Shown here in pieces: positions 27,494 to 36,410 of a DNA stretch of 64,000 nucleotides (positions are counted from its first letter, which is position 1; every line of letters begins with the position of its first letter). Made by a program: the position numbers and the translations under genes. The notes beneath the pieces are model-generated. The model ran no database searches and had not been told where the DNA came from. It was given only the letters and a program-made list of their open reading frames with translations. Source of the stretch: Cyclobacterium sp. SYSU L10401 (GTDB lineage: Bacteria; Bacteroidota; Bacteroidia; Cytophagales; Cyclobacteriaceae); contig NZ_WOFO01000004.1 in the NCBI RefSeq assembly GCF_010993705.1, positions 186,001 through 250,000 of the forward strand. Reading direction: 5' to 3'.

Positions 27494-28552
27494 TTAAAAT
27501 TTTAGGTTTACATTTTTACCAATAATACTGTATTCGAATTTTTCTATATAAGCCATTCTGTCCAAAACCAAATCGAGATTTTGATTTTTATACTTCCCGC
27601 TGAGTCGCCAGGAATGGCCCGGTTTTCCAGAAATGGATATTTTAACCCCATACCAGCGTTCCAGTTGACCGATCACTTCATCGAACCCCGCATCTGTAAA
27701 TTGAAGCAGCCCATCTTTCCAACCGGTAATGTTTTCTGGAGAAAAAGAAGTCAACTCAAAACTATTGCTTGAATCCCTATATCGGAGTTGCTCCCCGGGT
27801 TCTAAAAACAGACCATGCTCCAGGCTATCATGATTAACCTTGATTTTTCCGCTGACCAGAGAAACGGCCAACTCATCTTTTTCGGAGTATTTGACATTAA
27901 AGGAGGTCCCAATAGCGTCAGTAATCAGATCTCCGGATACAACCCTGAATGTGCGACTGGAATCCTGGTGAACATCAAAAAATCCTTCTCCAATCAGACT
28001 GACCCTTCTCTCCAGAGAGTCGAATTTTTCCGGAAAAATCAATTCACTTCCTGAATTTAACCAGACAGATGAGCCGTCCGGTAGTTTGAAATTTAGCTTT
28101 TCTCCAAATTGGGTCACTTTGGTCAACAGGGGCGTATCCGGTTTTTCAGGAGCAACCACTACCGGCGGGTTAAGGGACATCCTGCTTAGCACAAAAATAG
28201 ACATCAGTGTCAATACAAGAATGGCAGCTACTTTGGTCCACTGCCCCAAAAGGAGCCAAAAAAATGGATTTCTTTGCAAGGTGGCAACTTTACCTGAAGT
28301 CCCTGTCTCAGCTTTTTCAGTGGCCAGAATTTGCTGCAACACCTTGTATTTATTGGTATTTTCCAAGCCTGTTTGCTTTAGCTGCAACCCGACAATAATT
28401 TCCCTGGCCTTCTTTACTTGCTCTACTTTATCAGGATGGGCAAGCATCCAATTTTTCCAGTAAGTATCCAACTCCCCATTGGGCTTGCGAACCCAGCGAA
28501 CAAACTCCGGATCTGTTAATAAAAGAAAAGTGATGTCCTTTTGCTTTTCCAT
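27494..28552 (-). CDS. FecR-family anti-sigma factor
   Basis: 352 aa. A cytoplasmic N-terminal region (~1-95, DPEFVRWVRKPNGELDTYW) that would hold the sigma factor, one transmembrane helix (KVAAILVLTLMSIFVLSRM, ~105-125), the FecR domain (LNFKLPDGSSVWLNSGSELI; EGFFDVHQDSSRTFRVVSGD; IGTSFNVKYSEKDE) and a C-terminal DUF4974-like domain (LDLVLDRMAYIEKFEYSI). It sits between the ECF sigma gene and SusC, the usual order in Bacteroidota. It is expected to release its sigma factor when the STN domain of SusC signals substrate. Confidence 0.95.
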   Translation of the reverse strand: MEKQKDITFLLLTDPEFVRWVRKPNGELDTYWKNWMLAHPDKVEQVKKAREIIVGLQLKQTGLENTNKYKVLQQILATEKAETGTSGKVATLQRNPFFWLLLGQWTKVAAILVLTLMSIFVLSRMSLNPPVVVAPEKPDTPLLTKVTQFGEKLNFKLPDGSSVWLNSGSELIFPEKFDSLERRVSLIGEGFFDVHQDSSRTFRVVSGDLITDAIGTSFNVKYSEKDELAVSLVSGKIKVNHDSLEHGLFLEPGEQLRYRDSSNSFELTSFSPENITGWKDGLLQFTDAGFDEVIGQLERWYGVKISISGKPGHSWRLSGKYKNQNLDLVLDRMAYIEKFEYSIIGKNVNLKF

Positions 28553-28677
28553 GTTTTAAAGACTTTCATAGCTATAAGGCACAGGGAATGAAAATGACAT
28601 CATAATTAGAAAAAAAAATCACGAAAATTTTATTTTGGGTATTCAAAAAAATACGTTTTCTACTTGCCGAACAATAG

Positions 28678-29286
28678 TTAAAGTGCCGATTTTAAGGTAG
28701 CAATGGCCTGATAGACAAGGTTTCTGGCGGATTTAACATGGGACAAACCCATTAATTCACTGATTTGGTGGTAAGGCAGGCTTTCAAAGTAAAAATAATA
28801 AAGGGCTTCTTTTTTTCTTCCTGATAGCTTTTCCAATGCCTGATTCAGCTGTAGCGCCTGTTCTTCATGAATTTGCTGATCTATCAATACCTGCTCATGA
28901 GAATAAATGATGAAGAAGGGCTCATGACCCAGGCATGCGATGGTCTTTTTGGATTTTCCCATTTCCCGGACCAACTTTCTTTTCAGGCATTTCATCAGGT
29001 AAAATTTGATGCAATTGGTATCTCCCAAACCTGCTCTTTTGAGCCTAATTTTAATAAAAACGTCCTGAATGCAGTCTTCCGTAAGCTGGGGCTGACCGGA
29101 AAGCCTGTACCCATAGTTAAAAAGTTGCTCGAAATGCTGTTCATAGATTTTGATAAAGGCAGTTTCACTGCCTTGCCTGAATTGGTTCCATAAGTCAGCG
29201 TCAGTCTCTTCTGAAACCGGTTTTGGCCTATGGAGGCCCAAATCTTTGTCCTCAGCTAGATCGGTATATTTTTTGGGTTTATTCAT
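28678..29286 (-). CDS. ECF RNA polymerase sigma factor
   Basis: 202 aa. Region 2 shows FIKIYEQHFEQLFNYGYRLSGQPQLTEDCIQDVFIKI (read in parts: YEQHFEQLFNYGYRL then LTEDCIQDVFIKI), and region 4 near the C-terminus has ALEKLSGRKKEALYYFYFE and YHQISELMGLSHVKSARNLVYQAI, the helix-turn-helix for the -35 element. The N-terminus is extended by ~35 residues compared with the shortest family members (MNKPKKYTDLAEDKDLGLHR). It heads the unit sigma - FecR - SusC - SusD and diverges from the desaturase gene over 181 bp of AT-rich DNA. Confidence 0.93.
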   Translation of the reverse strand: MNKPKKYTDLAEDKDLGLHRPKPVSEETDADLWNQFRQGSETAFIKIYEQHFEQLFNYGYRLSGQPQLTEDCIQDVFIKIRLKRAGLGDTNCIKFYLMKCLKRKLVREMGKSKKTIACLGHEPFFIIYSHEQVLIDQQIHEEQALQLNQALEKLSGRKKEALYYFYFESLPYHQISELMGLSHVKSARNLVYQAIATLKSAL

Positions 29287-29467
29287 TTTAAACTTAAATG
29301 TAATCCATTATGTTAACAAATAAAAAAATAGGTACCATATACCCCTTCCGCCAATATCCATTAAGATGAATTAAATCACCTTTTATAAAAAATCTTGTTT
29401 TGGGTGCCCTTAAAAAAAAAATTGGATTTAAATTTACAGTAATTATTATCAACAAATTTTACAGCTA

Positions 29468-30220
29468 GTGATTCTACTACTTCTATTTCTAATGCATTGG
29501 TATTTCTCTTTGTTTTGTCAAAGTTTTTTCCTGCACCGATATGCAGCACACCAAATGTTTATCATGAGTAAATTCTGGGAAAAATTCTTTTACGTCTTTA
29601 CCTGGATTGCTCAGGGTAGTTCGTATTTGTCTCCCAGGGCTTATGCCATCCTGCACCGGATGCACCATGCATACAGCGATACGCCTAATGATCCCCATAG
29701 CCCACACCATACAGAAAACCTGTTTACCATGATGTGGAAAACAAAAAAAATCTACAATGAACATTTCACATTCAAAGTAAAACCTGAAGAAAGGTTTTCC
29801 AAGGACGTTCCGGATTGGAATCGATTTGATCGATTTGCCGATACCATGGGCATAAGACTGGGCTGGGGATTGATTTACGTTTTAATTTACGTACTGTCCA
29901 TCAGCGTTTTCGAATTGGCCGGCACCCATTGGTGGATGTATTTTTTATTGCCTATTCATTTCATGATGGGTCCTGTTCATGGTGCCATAGTCAATTGGAG
30001 TGGGCATAAATATGGTTATGCGAATTTTGACAATAACGACCATTCCAAAAACTCTATCTTTCTGGATTTCCTGATGCTTGGGGAATTGTTTCAAAACAAT
30101 CACCACCGCCTTCCAAAACGAGTGAATTTTGCAGTCAAATGGTTTGAATTTGATCCAACCTATCCGCTTATCAAACTGCTGCATGCTTCAGGAATAATAA
30201 AAATGAAACCTGCTGCATAA
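29468..30220 (+). CDS. Compact acyl-CoA/fatty acid desaturase
   Basis: 250 aa from a GTG at 29468; an ATG at 29492 (MHWYFSLF) would shorten it by 8 residues without harming any motif. The three histidine boxes of membrane desaturases are present: HRYAAH (residues 23-28), HRMHH (~62-66) and QNNHH (~213-217), with several hydrophobic segments between them. The family puts a cis double bond (often delta-9) into membrane acyl chains using two iron ions, with electrons from a separate reductase. No redox partner gene is nearby. A terminator follows at 30222. Start choice is the main uncertainty. Confidence 0.9.
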   Translation: MILLLLFLMHWYFSLFCQSFFLHRYAAHQMFIMSKFWEKFFYVFTWIAQGSSYLSPRAYAILHRMHHAYSDTPNDPHSPHHTENLFTMMWKTKKIYNEHFTFKVKPEERFSKDVPDWNRFDRFADTMGIRLGWGLIYVLIYVLSISVFELAGTHWWMYFLLPIHFMMGPVHGAIVNWSGHKYGYANFDNNDHSKNSIFLDFLMLGELFQNNHHRLPKRVNFAVKWFEFDPTYPLIKLLHASGIIKMKPAA

Positions 30221-30221
30221 A

Positions 30222-30249
30222 AAAAGGCTGCTGAAACCGGCAGCCTTTT
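30222..30249 (+). terminator. Rho-independent terminator after the desaturase gene
   Basis: Arms AAAAGGCTGC and GCAGCCTTTT pair perfectly around an 8-base loop, directly downstream of the stop codon. Confidence 0.8.
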
Positions 30250-30396
30250 CTATACTTGACCTGCAGAAAGGTAATTTTAATTATAAATACTTTTTTTTGA
30301 ATAATTCCTACTAAAAAATATTTTTTTTAATAAATGTTTTGCAATTAAAAAACTAAATGGTTAAGTTCATGGAAAATCACCTACTTAATTAAAAAT

Positions 30397-30765
30397 ATGA
30401 GAGAGTTAACAAGAGCAGAAGAACAGATCATGCAGATTCTTTGGGACATTGAGAAAGGTTTTGTCAAGGATGTCCTGGAAAAAATGAGTGAGCCCAAACC
30501 AGCCTATAACACGGTATCGACGATTATACGGATATTGGAAAGGAAAGGTTTTGTCAAACACAATGCCTATGGAAAGTCTCATGAGTATTATCCCATTGTG
30601 TCGAAAGATGAATACAGGAGTTTCACCATAAACAACCTGCTTTCAGGTTATTTTAGTGGTTCTTTTGCCAAGTTGGCATCTTTTTTCGCAAAAGATGAAA
30701 AGCTTGATGTAAAGGCGGTGGAAAAAATCATGAACGAGGTGAAGGACGATGTCAAAGGCAAATAA
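30397..30765 (+). CDS. BlaI/MecI/CopY-family transcriptional repressor
   Basis: 122 aa, normal for BlaI. The winged helix is visible in LTRAEEQIMQILWDIEKGFV, then PAYNTVSTIIRILERKGFVK (recognition helix and wing, ~30-50) and a C-terminal dimerisation helix rich in Lys and Asp (LDVKAVEKIMNEVKDDVKGK). Family members repress until a BlaR1/MecR1 membrane protease cleaves them. No BlaR1-like M56 peptidase gene lies beside this one: a terminator follows at once and the next gene points the other way. So either BlaR1 is elsewhere or another signal is used. Confidence 0.9.
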   Translation: MRELTRAEEQIMQILWDIEKGFVKDVLEKMSEPKPAYNTVSTIIRILERKGFVKHNAYGKSHEYYPIVSKDEYRSFTINNLLSGYFSGSFAKLASFFAKDEKLDVKAVEKIMNEVKDDVKGK

Positions 30766-30777
30766 AAAGAGTTGATT

Positions 30778-30813
30778 AAAAAAAGGGAGAATTTTTCAAT
30801 TCTCCCTTTTTTT
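30778..30813. terminator. Bidirectional rho-independent terminator
   Basis: A perfect 16-bp stem (AAAAAAAGGGAGAATT with its complement) and a 4-base loop lie between the convergent BlaI-like and UDP-glucose dehydrogenase genes. Confidence 0.88.
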
Positions 30814-30831
30814 GTCCATCCTATGTTATTT

Positions 30832-32229
30832 TCAATCTGCAGTACCTATAGCGTGTACTTGAAAACCAATGGCCTTCAAAGCTTCCTTATCCAATAGGTT
30901 CCTTCCATCAAAAACATGGGCAGGTTTTAACATACCATCATAGATTTTTTGCCAATCATAGGTTTTAAACTCATCCCATTCCGTAAGAATAGCTACCGCA
31001 TGTGAGCCCTCACAGACCTTGTAGGGATCTTTTCCAACCGTCAGGTTGGTTCTGTTCTCCTCAGGGCTTCGCGAACCGAGATAATCTAAATCAGAAAAAA
31101 TCTGCTGTTTGTTCACCTTCGGATCATACACCTCAATATGGGATTGTTCATTCAAAAGGTGGTCGGCAACATAAATAGCAGCTGACTCTCTGGTATCATT
31201 GGTGTCTTTTTTAAAAGCCCAACCCAAAAAAGCAATTTTTTTCCCACTAACGGTATTGTACAGATTTCTGATGATTTTCTTAGCAAACCGTCTTTTCTGA
31301 TGATCATTCATGATAATCACCTGTTCCCAATAGTCTGCTACTTCATGTAAGCCATAGGTCCTCGAAATATAGACCAGGTTCAAAATATCTTTTTGAAAGC
31401 AGGAGCCACCAAAACCTACGGAAGCCTTCAGAAATTTGGGACCAATGCGGGAATCGGTACCAATCGCTTTGGCTACTTCATTTACATCTGCTTCCGTATG
31501 TTCACAAAGCTCAGAAAGCGCATTGATGGAGGATACCCTTTGAGCCAAATAGGCGTTGGCTGTCAATTTTGACAATTCAGAAGACCAAACATTCGTGGTC
31601 AATATCCTCTCTTTGGGCACCCACCTCGCATACACATCTACAAGAGCCTGTATGGCTATTTTTCCCTCATCGGTCTGATCTCCCCCAATAAGTACCCGAT
31701 CCGGGTCCATCAGATCGTCTACTGCTGTACCTTCAGCCAAAAATTCCGGGTTGGACAGGATTTGGAAATTCAACCCATTGCCTGTATGTGTTAAAATATC
31801 TTTCAGCGTACTGGCCGTACGGACGGGAAGGGTAGACTTCTCCACTACAATTTTATCTCCCTTGGCTACTCCTGCAATTTGACGGGCACACAATTCAATC
31901 CATTTCAGGTCAGCAGCCTGACCTTTCCCTTCCCCATAGGTTTTTGTAGGCGTATTGACAGAAATAAAAATCATTTCGGCTTCATCTATGGCCTTATCCA
32001 CATCAGTAGAAAAGAATAGATTTCGTCCGCGAGCCTCCGCTACTACAGCAGACAAGCCTGGCTCATAAACCGGAATATTTTCTACATTCTCATCGTTCCA
32101 AGCTGCAATTCGGGCTTCATTGATGTCTACTACGGTAACCTTTATGTCAGGACATTTCCTGGCAATCACAGCCATGGTTGGGCCTCCAACATAGCCGGCA
32201 CCTATACAACATATATTCTGAATTTTCAT
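30832..32229 (-). CDS. ugd: UDP-glucose 6-dehydrogenase, eukaryote-like subtype
   Basis: 465 aa. The N-terminal Rossmann motif [18 protein letters not shown] and segments [17 protein letters not shown] and [15 protein letters not shown] are typical; the catalytic Cys is ~277 in [12 protein letters not shown]. The sequence resembles animal/plant UGDH more than E. coli Ugd (GPTM after the glycine motif, [12 protein letters not shown]), a subtype that also occurs in Bacteroidota. It oxidises UDP-glucose to UDP-glucuronate with two NAD+, giving precursor for acidic capsule or exopolysaccharide, or for UDP-xylose. It stands next to two sugar-phosphate transferase genes of the same pathway type, 210 bp from the first. 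Confidence 0.94.
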   Translation of the reverse strand: MKIQNICCIGAGYVGGPTMAVIARKCPDIKVTVVDINEARIAAWNDENVENIPVYEPGLSAVVAEARGRNLFFSTDVDKAIDEAEMIFISVNTPTKTYGEGKGQAADLKWIELCARQIAGVAKGDKIVVEKSTLPVRTASTLKDILTHTGNGLNFQILSNPEFLAEGTAVDDLMDPDRVLIGGDQTDEGKIAIQALVDVYARWVPKERILTTNVWSSELSKLTANAYLAQRVSSINALSELCEHTEADVNEVAKAIGTDSRIGPKFLKASVGFGGSCFQKDILNLVYISRTYGLHEVADYWEQVIIMNDHQKRRFAKKIIRNLYNTVSGKKIAFLGWAFKKDTNDTRESAAIYVADHLLNEQSHIEVYDPKVNKQQIFSDLDYLGSRSPEENRTNLTVGKDPYKVCEGSHAVAILTEWDEFKTYDWQKIYDGMLKPAHVFDGRNLLDKEALKAIGFQVHAIGTAD

Positions 32230-32439
32230 TTTTTATGGTTTAAAAACAGTAGATTACTAGATAATAAGACAAAATTAAGGGGAATAAAAATAAATCATTG
32301 GCCTAAAACCGGACTAGTTTTATTTAAGATTTCAAAAATAAACCATTAAGACGATTATCAAAAACAAACCCTACTTTTTGATTGGATTGGAAAGTAAAAA
32401 ATTCCCCTTTCATCAAAACCATATACAATTAAAATCCGG

Positions 32440-33819
32440 TCAATAGGCCACTGCGTGGGTTTTTTTGCCGAACAAGGTCAAGAATATGATTTTGATGTCA
32501 AGCCAAAAAGACCAGTTTTCCAAATACCAAAGGTCGTGCAGGGTCCGCTCTTTTTTCTGCTCAAAGGTCTCTGTTGGTCCTCTCCAGCCATTGACCTGGG
32601 CCCAACCAGTTATCCCTGGCTTCAGGTAATGTCTTACCTTATAATTATTAATTGCTTTCTGAAATTCTCCTTCTAAAAATTCACGGTGTGGACGAGGGCC
32701 TACCACAGACATATCCCCAATAAGTACGTTTATAAACTGCGGAAGCTCGTCAAGGCTATACTTCCTGAGGATCTTACCCAAAGGAGTAATGCGGGGATCG
32801 TTTTTTATGGTAGATTGAATCCCATTGTTTACACTGTCATTTTGAAACATCGACCTGAATTTGTAGACTTTGAAAGGTTTTCCATATTGGCCAATCCGCT
32901 TGGGACAATAAAATACAGGTCCCCTGCTTTCAAATTTAATAGCCAAAGCCAAAGCTACAAATAAAGGAAATAGAAAAAACAACACCAGAAGAGAAAAGAG
33001 AATATCAAATGTCCTTTTCAGCCAGGAAAGGTATAATTGATCAAGGGAAAGTTGACGAACATTTAACAACAAATTGTCCCCATACATTGAAAATTTATAA
33101 GACGAACCTATAAGGGCCTGATAATCGGGCAGGTACCTAACTCTCAGGCCATAAAAGTCAGCAATCATAATGACACTTTTCGTAATGTCTACGTTATCAT
33201 GTGGTATGGCTATAATGAGCTCATGCACCTTATTATTCCTGATAAAATCATCCAGGTGGCCCAGATTACCCAATACCTGCAGGTCTGAAGGAGCTACACC
33301 AGGGCAGGCGTGTATATAACCTTTTACCTTATGCCCAAAATCAATATTCTCTGTGTAATAATTTCCAATTTTTCTGGCCGTCTCACCAGTACCTACAATG
33401 ATTATATGGCGTAGGTTTTTACCTCTTTTCCGATAGGCTTTTACGGCATTCAATACCAGAAAATTATTAAGCAAGCCCAATAGAGAAAAGCAAGCCAAAA
33501 ATATAAAAGCCATTTCCCTGGCATAAACCGGAAAATTAAACAACAAAAACACCATGGCCATTAGGGCTGAAAAAATAAAAAGGCTCTTGCAATAATTGAT
33601 AAACCGCAAGTAGTGCCGGTTGTGCAGGTGGATGAAATATAACCGTTGAACAAATGCTATCGTCAACCAAAAAACCAGGTAGAGTCCCAATACCTGATAA
33701 TCATCGCGGGCAATGGGACCAGCTACAAAAAACTTTCTTACTGACAGGAACACCACCGCCAAAGTAAAAATATCAGTGATTTTGTATAACAATGAAAGCT
33801 TTTGATCTGATTTAATCAT
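32440..33819 (-). CDS. Undecaprenyl-phosphate sugar phosphotransferase (WcaJ-like), copy 1
   Basis: 459 aa. Membrane-bound N-terminal part with about four hydrophobic helices (residues ~10-130), a Rossmann-like middle (RHIIIVGTGETARKIGNYY, ~138-156), one more helix (FDILFSLLVLFFLFPLFVALALA-type segment near 270-292) and the C-terminal bacterial sugar transferase domain: YCPKRIGQYGKPFKVYKFRS, DELPQFINVLIGDMSVVGPR and RHYLKPGITGWAQVNGWRG. It links a hexose-1-phosphate (often glucose) to undecaprenyl phosphate as the first step of capsule or exopolysaccharide units. A homologue in the opposite direction starts 463 bp away. Confidence 0.92.
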   Translation of the reverse strand: MIKSDQKLSLLYKITDIFTLAVVFLSVRKFFVAGPIARDDYQVLGLYLVFWLTIAFVQRLYFIHLHNRHYLRFINYCKSLFIFSALMAMVFLLFNFPVYAREMAFIFLACFSLLGLLNNFLVLNAVKAYRKRGKNLRHIIIVGTGETARKIGNYYTENIDFGHKVKGYIHACPGVAPSDLQVLGNLGHLDDFIRNNKVHELIIAIPHDNVDITKSVIMIADFYGLRVRYLPDYQALIGSSYKFSMYGDNLLLNVRQLSLDQLYLSWLKRTFDILFSLLVLFFLFPLFVALALAIKFESRGPVFYCPKRIGQYGKPFKVYKFRSMFQNDSVNNGIQSTIKNDPRITPLGKILRKYSLDELPQFINVLIGDMSVVGPRPHREFLEGEFQKAINNYKVRHYLKPGITGWAQVNGWRGPTETFEQKKERTLHDLWYLENWSFWLDIKIIFLTLFGKKTHAVAY

Positions 33820-34282
33820 TTTCCAAACCTGGGTTTAAAAATTACCTGCCTTTTGGGTTTAGTACAAATATCAGGTAAAAGAGAAGGCAAATTTATTATA
33901 AAAATTTAATTTTTAATCATAATTAAAAATTTTTTCTTCAAAATGGGATTAATCAAAAATGGAATCGTGAAAAAAACTAAAGGATTATTAAGTCACTTTC
34001 TACCAGTAAAATTGATGGACTTGAAACATGATGCGGCTGCTCATTTTGAAACCATTTACAGAGAAAAAAGAAAAAAAATCACAATAATTTTTAATCCAAT
34101 GCACATCCGCATTATTTCCTAATCTCATAAACAGCTAACAATGAACCTTTTTCAATCTTCTAAGCTTTACCCTCCCGCCTTTATCCGGGGAATTAATCAA
34201 AAGTACCCTTTATTCCTCTTTCAAAAACAAAATGATTTGCTATATTTATTTAATAAAAAAATACTCATCTTTTCAGGTTGTC
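33820..34282. other. Divergent promoter region between the two sugar phosphotransferase genes
   Basis: 463 bp, very AT-rich, with no credible gene. It must hold the promoters of both divergent paralogs. I could not fix a specific -33/-7 pair or a clear operator. Confidence 0.5.
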
Positions 34283-35668
34283 ATGACCAAATCCGACCAA
34301 CAACTAGCCTTTCTCTATTTCGCAGTAGACTTATTTCTTTTAATAGGATGCTTTTTAACCAGTCAATTTTTCTTTGGGCCAACCGTTTTTCCAGGCAGGT
34401 TGGAATGGGTTGTTTTGTTATCCATCATGGTACTTTGGATAGGAATAGGCTATTTCAGAAGGCTTTATTTTATCCACCTGCATAACAGCATCAGGTACCG
34501 GCTCGTCAACTACATCAAATCATATTTTATTCTTTTAGGTATCATTTCAATAGCCTATCTGGTCACCCGTGTTTATGATAAAGACAGAAACCTGGTAATG
34601 GCATTTGTTATCGGGTTTCCGGTAATCAGTCTTCTGGTAAATATTTTTCTAATCAAGCTCATCAGTAATTTGAGACGAAAAGGTATCAATATCAGAAATA
34701 CCATCATCATAGGTGTGGGGCAAGTAGCCGCAAAAATGGACCATTATTTTAAATCAAATCCGGATTTGGGATATGCTATTTCAGGTTTTGTTTATGCAGA
34801 TGATGAAAAGGTCACTGTACCAGAAAAAAAAATCATTGGAAATTTATCTCAAATCCACCACCTGATAGAATTCTATCAGGTAGATGAAGTCATCATAGCC
34901 CTCCCCTACCACTCTTCATCAAAAATTAAAATTGCCATAAAAGCAGCTGATTATCATGGCATCAGGGTAAAATATGTACCGGATTATTATGGGCTTTTTG
35001 GTGGGCCATTTAAAATTACCAGGTATGGGGAATTGGATGTACTCAATGTCCGACAGATATCGCTGGATGAAATTTATGCCTCTTTTTTTAAAAGGGTTTT
35101 TGATATTTTTTTCTCTCTGGGAGTGATGGTTTTACTTTCTCCACTTTTTTTATGGATCGCTTTCAAAATCCAGCAAGAAAGCCCAGGCCCTATATTCTAT
35201 AAACCTATTAGGGTGGGGCGCTCCGGGAAAGCCATCAAAGTCTATAAATTTCGTTCCATGGTACACTGCGATGACCAGAAGAATGGTACCCAATCAACTG
35301 TAGCCAAAGACCCCAGAATCACAAAAATTGGTCGGTTTTTGAGAAAATACAGCCTGGACGAACTGCCCCAGTTTTACAATGTATTAAAGGGAGATATGTC
35401 AGTGGTTGGCCCAAGGCCACACAGAAGTTACCTGAACCAAAAAATGCAGGAAGAAGTAAGCGGTTATATGATACGCCATTACCTGAAACCCGGAATTACC
35501 GGCTGGGCTCAGGTAAATGGATGGAGAGGGCCTACTGAAACGGAAGAACAACGAAAAGAAAGAACCAAACACGATCTCTGGTACCTCGAAAATTGGAGCA
35601 TCTGGTTGGATTTTAAAATCATCTGGCTTACCATTTTTGGAAAAAAAACCCATCAAAAAGCATTCTAA
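34283..35668 (+). CDS. Undecaprenyl-phosphate sugar phosphotransferase (WcaJ-like), copy 2
   Basis: 461 aa from the ATG at 34283 (MTKSDQQLAFLYFAVDLF), chosen because it aligns with the start of copy 1 (MIKSDQKLSLLYKITDIF); an in-frame ATG at 34232 would add 17 residues. The layout is the same: N-terminal membrane helices, a Rossmann-like part (RNTIIIGVGQVAAKMDHYF), a helix, then the sugar transferase domain with FYKPIRVGRSGKAIKVYKFR, DELPQFYNVLKGDMSVVGPR and HYLKPGITGWAQVNGWRG. Both copies end in GKKTHxxAx. This looks like an old inverted duplication; the two may use different sugars or operate under different conditions. Confidence 0.92.
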   Translation: MTKSDQQLAFLYFAVDLFLLIGCFLTSQFFFGPTVFPGRLEWVVLLSIMVLWIGIGYFRRLYFIHLHNSIRYRLVNYIKSYFILLGIISIAYLVTRVYDKDRNLVMAFVIGFPVISLLVNIFLIKLISNLRRKGINIRNTIIIGVGQVAAKMDHYFKSNPDLGYAISGFVYADDEKVTVPEKKIIGNLSQIHHLIEFYQVDEVIIALPYHSSSKIKIAIKAADYHGIRVKYVPDYYGLFGGPFKITRYGELDVLNVRQISLDEIYASFFKRVFDIFFSLGVMVLLSPLFLWIAFKIQQESPGPIFYKPIRVGRSGKAIKVYKFRSMVHCDDQKNGTQSTVAKDPRITKIGRFLRKYSLDELPQFYNVLKGDMSVVGPRPHRSYLNQKMQEEVSGYMIRHYLKPGITGWAQVNGWRGPTETEEQRKERTKHDLWYLENWSIWLDFKIIWLTIFGKKTHQKAF

Positions 35669-36097
35669 CCCGAATTGTATTTTTAAAATTTGGACAACTT
35701 GGGGTACTCATCCCTAATATAAAACAAAGGGAATTTTTCCTATAAATGGAACCGCTTAAACCTAAGCTTCACCTTAATTTTAAGGTTGGACAAATCCCCT
35801 TAGAAAGTACGGTTGATCCGATCTGCCACTTCTGTTTTACTTTCAGATAAAAACCCACCTGCCTTCAACCCCAAATATGCATTGGCCTATCTATTACGAT
35901 TCCTGATCCATAGTCTGGGTTCAACAATATACTTTTTTCAGTAGGGATACCCAACTCGGGTCCGGCAACTTCATGTATGAGTGAAAGCCATCACTTTTAT
36001 CCTATGGCCTGCTTACCGAATACAGGAAGTCATTGAAGCCTGACCATTAAACTTTCCCAAACCTTCCGCAAATAATCTCCTTTTACAGACACAACAA
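35669..36097. other. Intergenic stretch without a recognisable gene
   Basis: About 430 bp between the second sugar phosphotransferase and the end of the giant gene. I see no open frame of note, no RNA gene and no clear repeat; the base composition is mixed, so it could be a decayed sequence. Confidence 0.4.
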
Positions 36098-36132
36098 AAA
36101 AAAGAGGAATCCATTCAGGATTCCTCTTTTTT
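36098..36132 (-). terminator. Terminator of the giant gene
   Basis: A perfect 15-bp stem (AAAAAAGAGGAATCC with its complement) and a 5-base loop ATTCA lie 22 bp beyond the stop codon; A and T runs on both sides make it usable from either strand. Confidence 0.85.
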
Positions 36133-36154
36133 AATCTAGTCAAATAAGCAAGCA

Positions 36155-36410
36155 CTAGTGCACTACAATCAACCTTTGCATGTCCCTGGCGCCGGTATGG
36201 GTGACGGTACTTACGAAGTACACTCCAGCGGCCAGATCATTTACTGGTATTTCATAGGTTTTACTGCTAATCTCATCTCCCGGCTCGTAAATGTCTACCA
36301 GCCTTCCTCGAAGATCAAAGATCCTTACTTCAGCAATTCGCTCGGTTTCATGATCAATACTTAAGTTTACAAAAGTAGAAGCTGGATTAGGATACATCCT
36401 GATATCAAGT
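36155..36410 (-). other. T9SS type A C-terminal sorting domain of the giant protein
   Basis: The last ~85 residues contain RMYPNPASTFVNLSI, then VRIFDLRGRLVDIYEPG and LAAGVYFVSTV, ending QRLIVVH. This is the standard three-part pattern (YPNP; strand with G; GxYxV) of type A sorting signals read by the type IX secretion system. It shows that the organism should carry T9SS genes elsewhere. Confidence 0.92.

Noticed and set aside
34141-34485. 114-codon frame upstream of and overlapping the second sugar phosphotransferase
   Set aside because: Different frame from the conserved protein, overlaps its first 200 bases and lacks any family motif.
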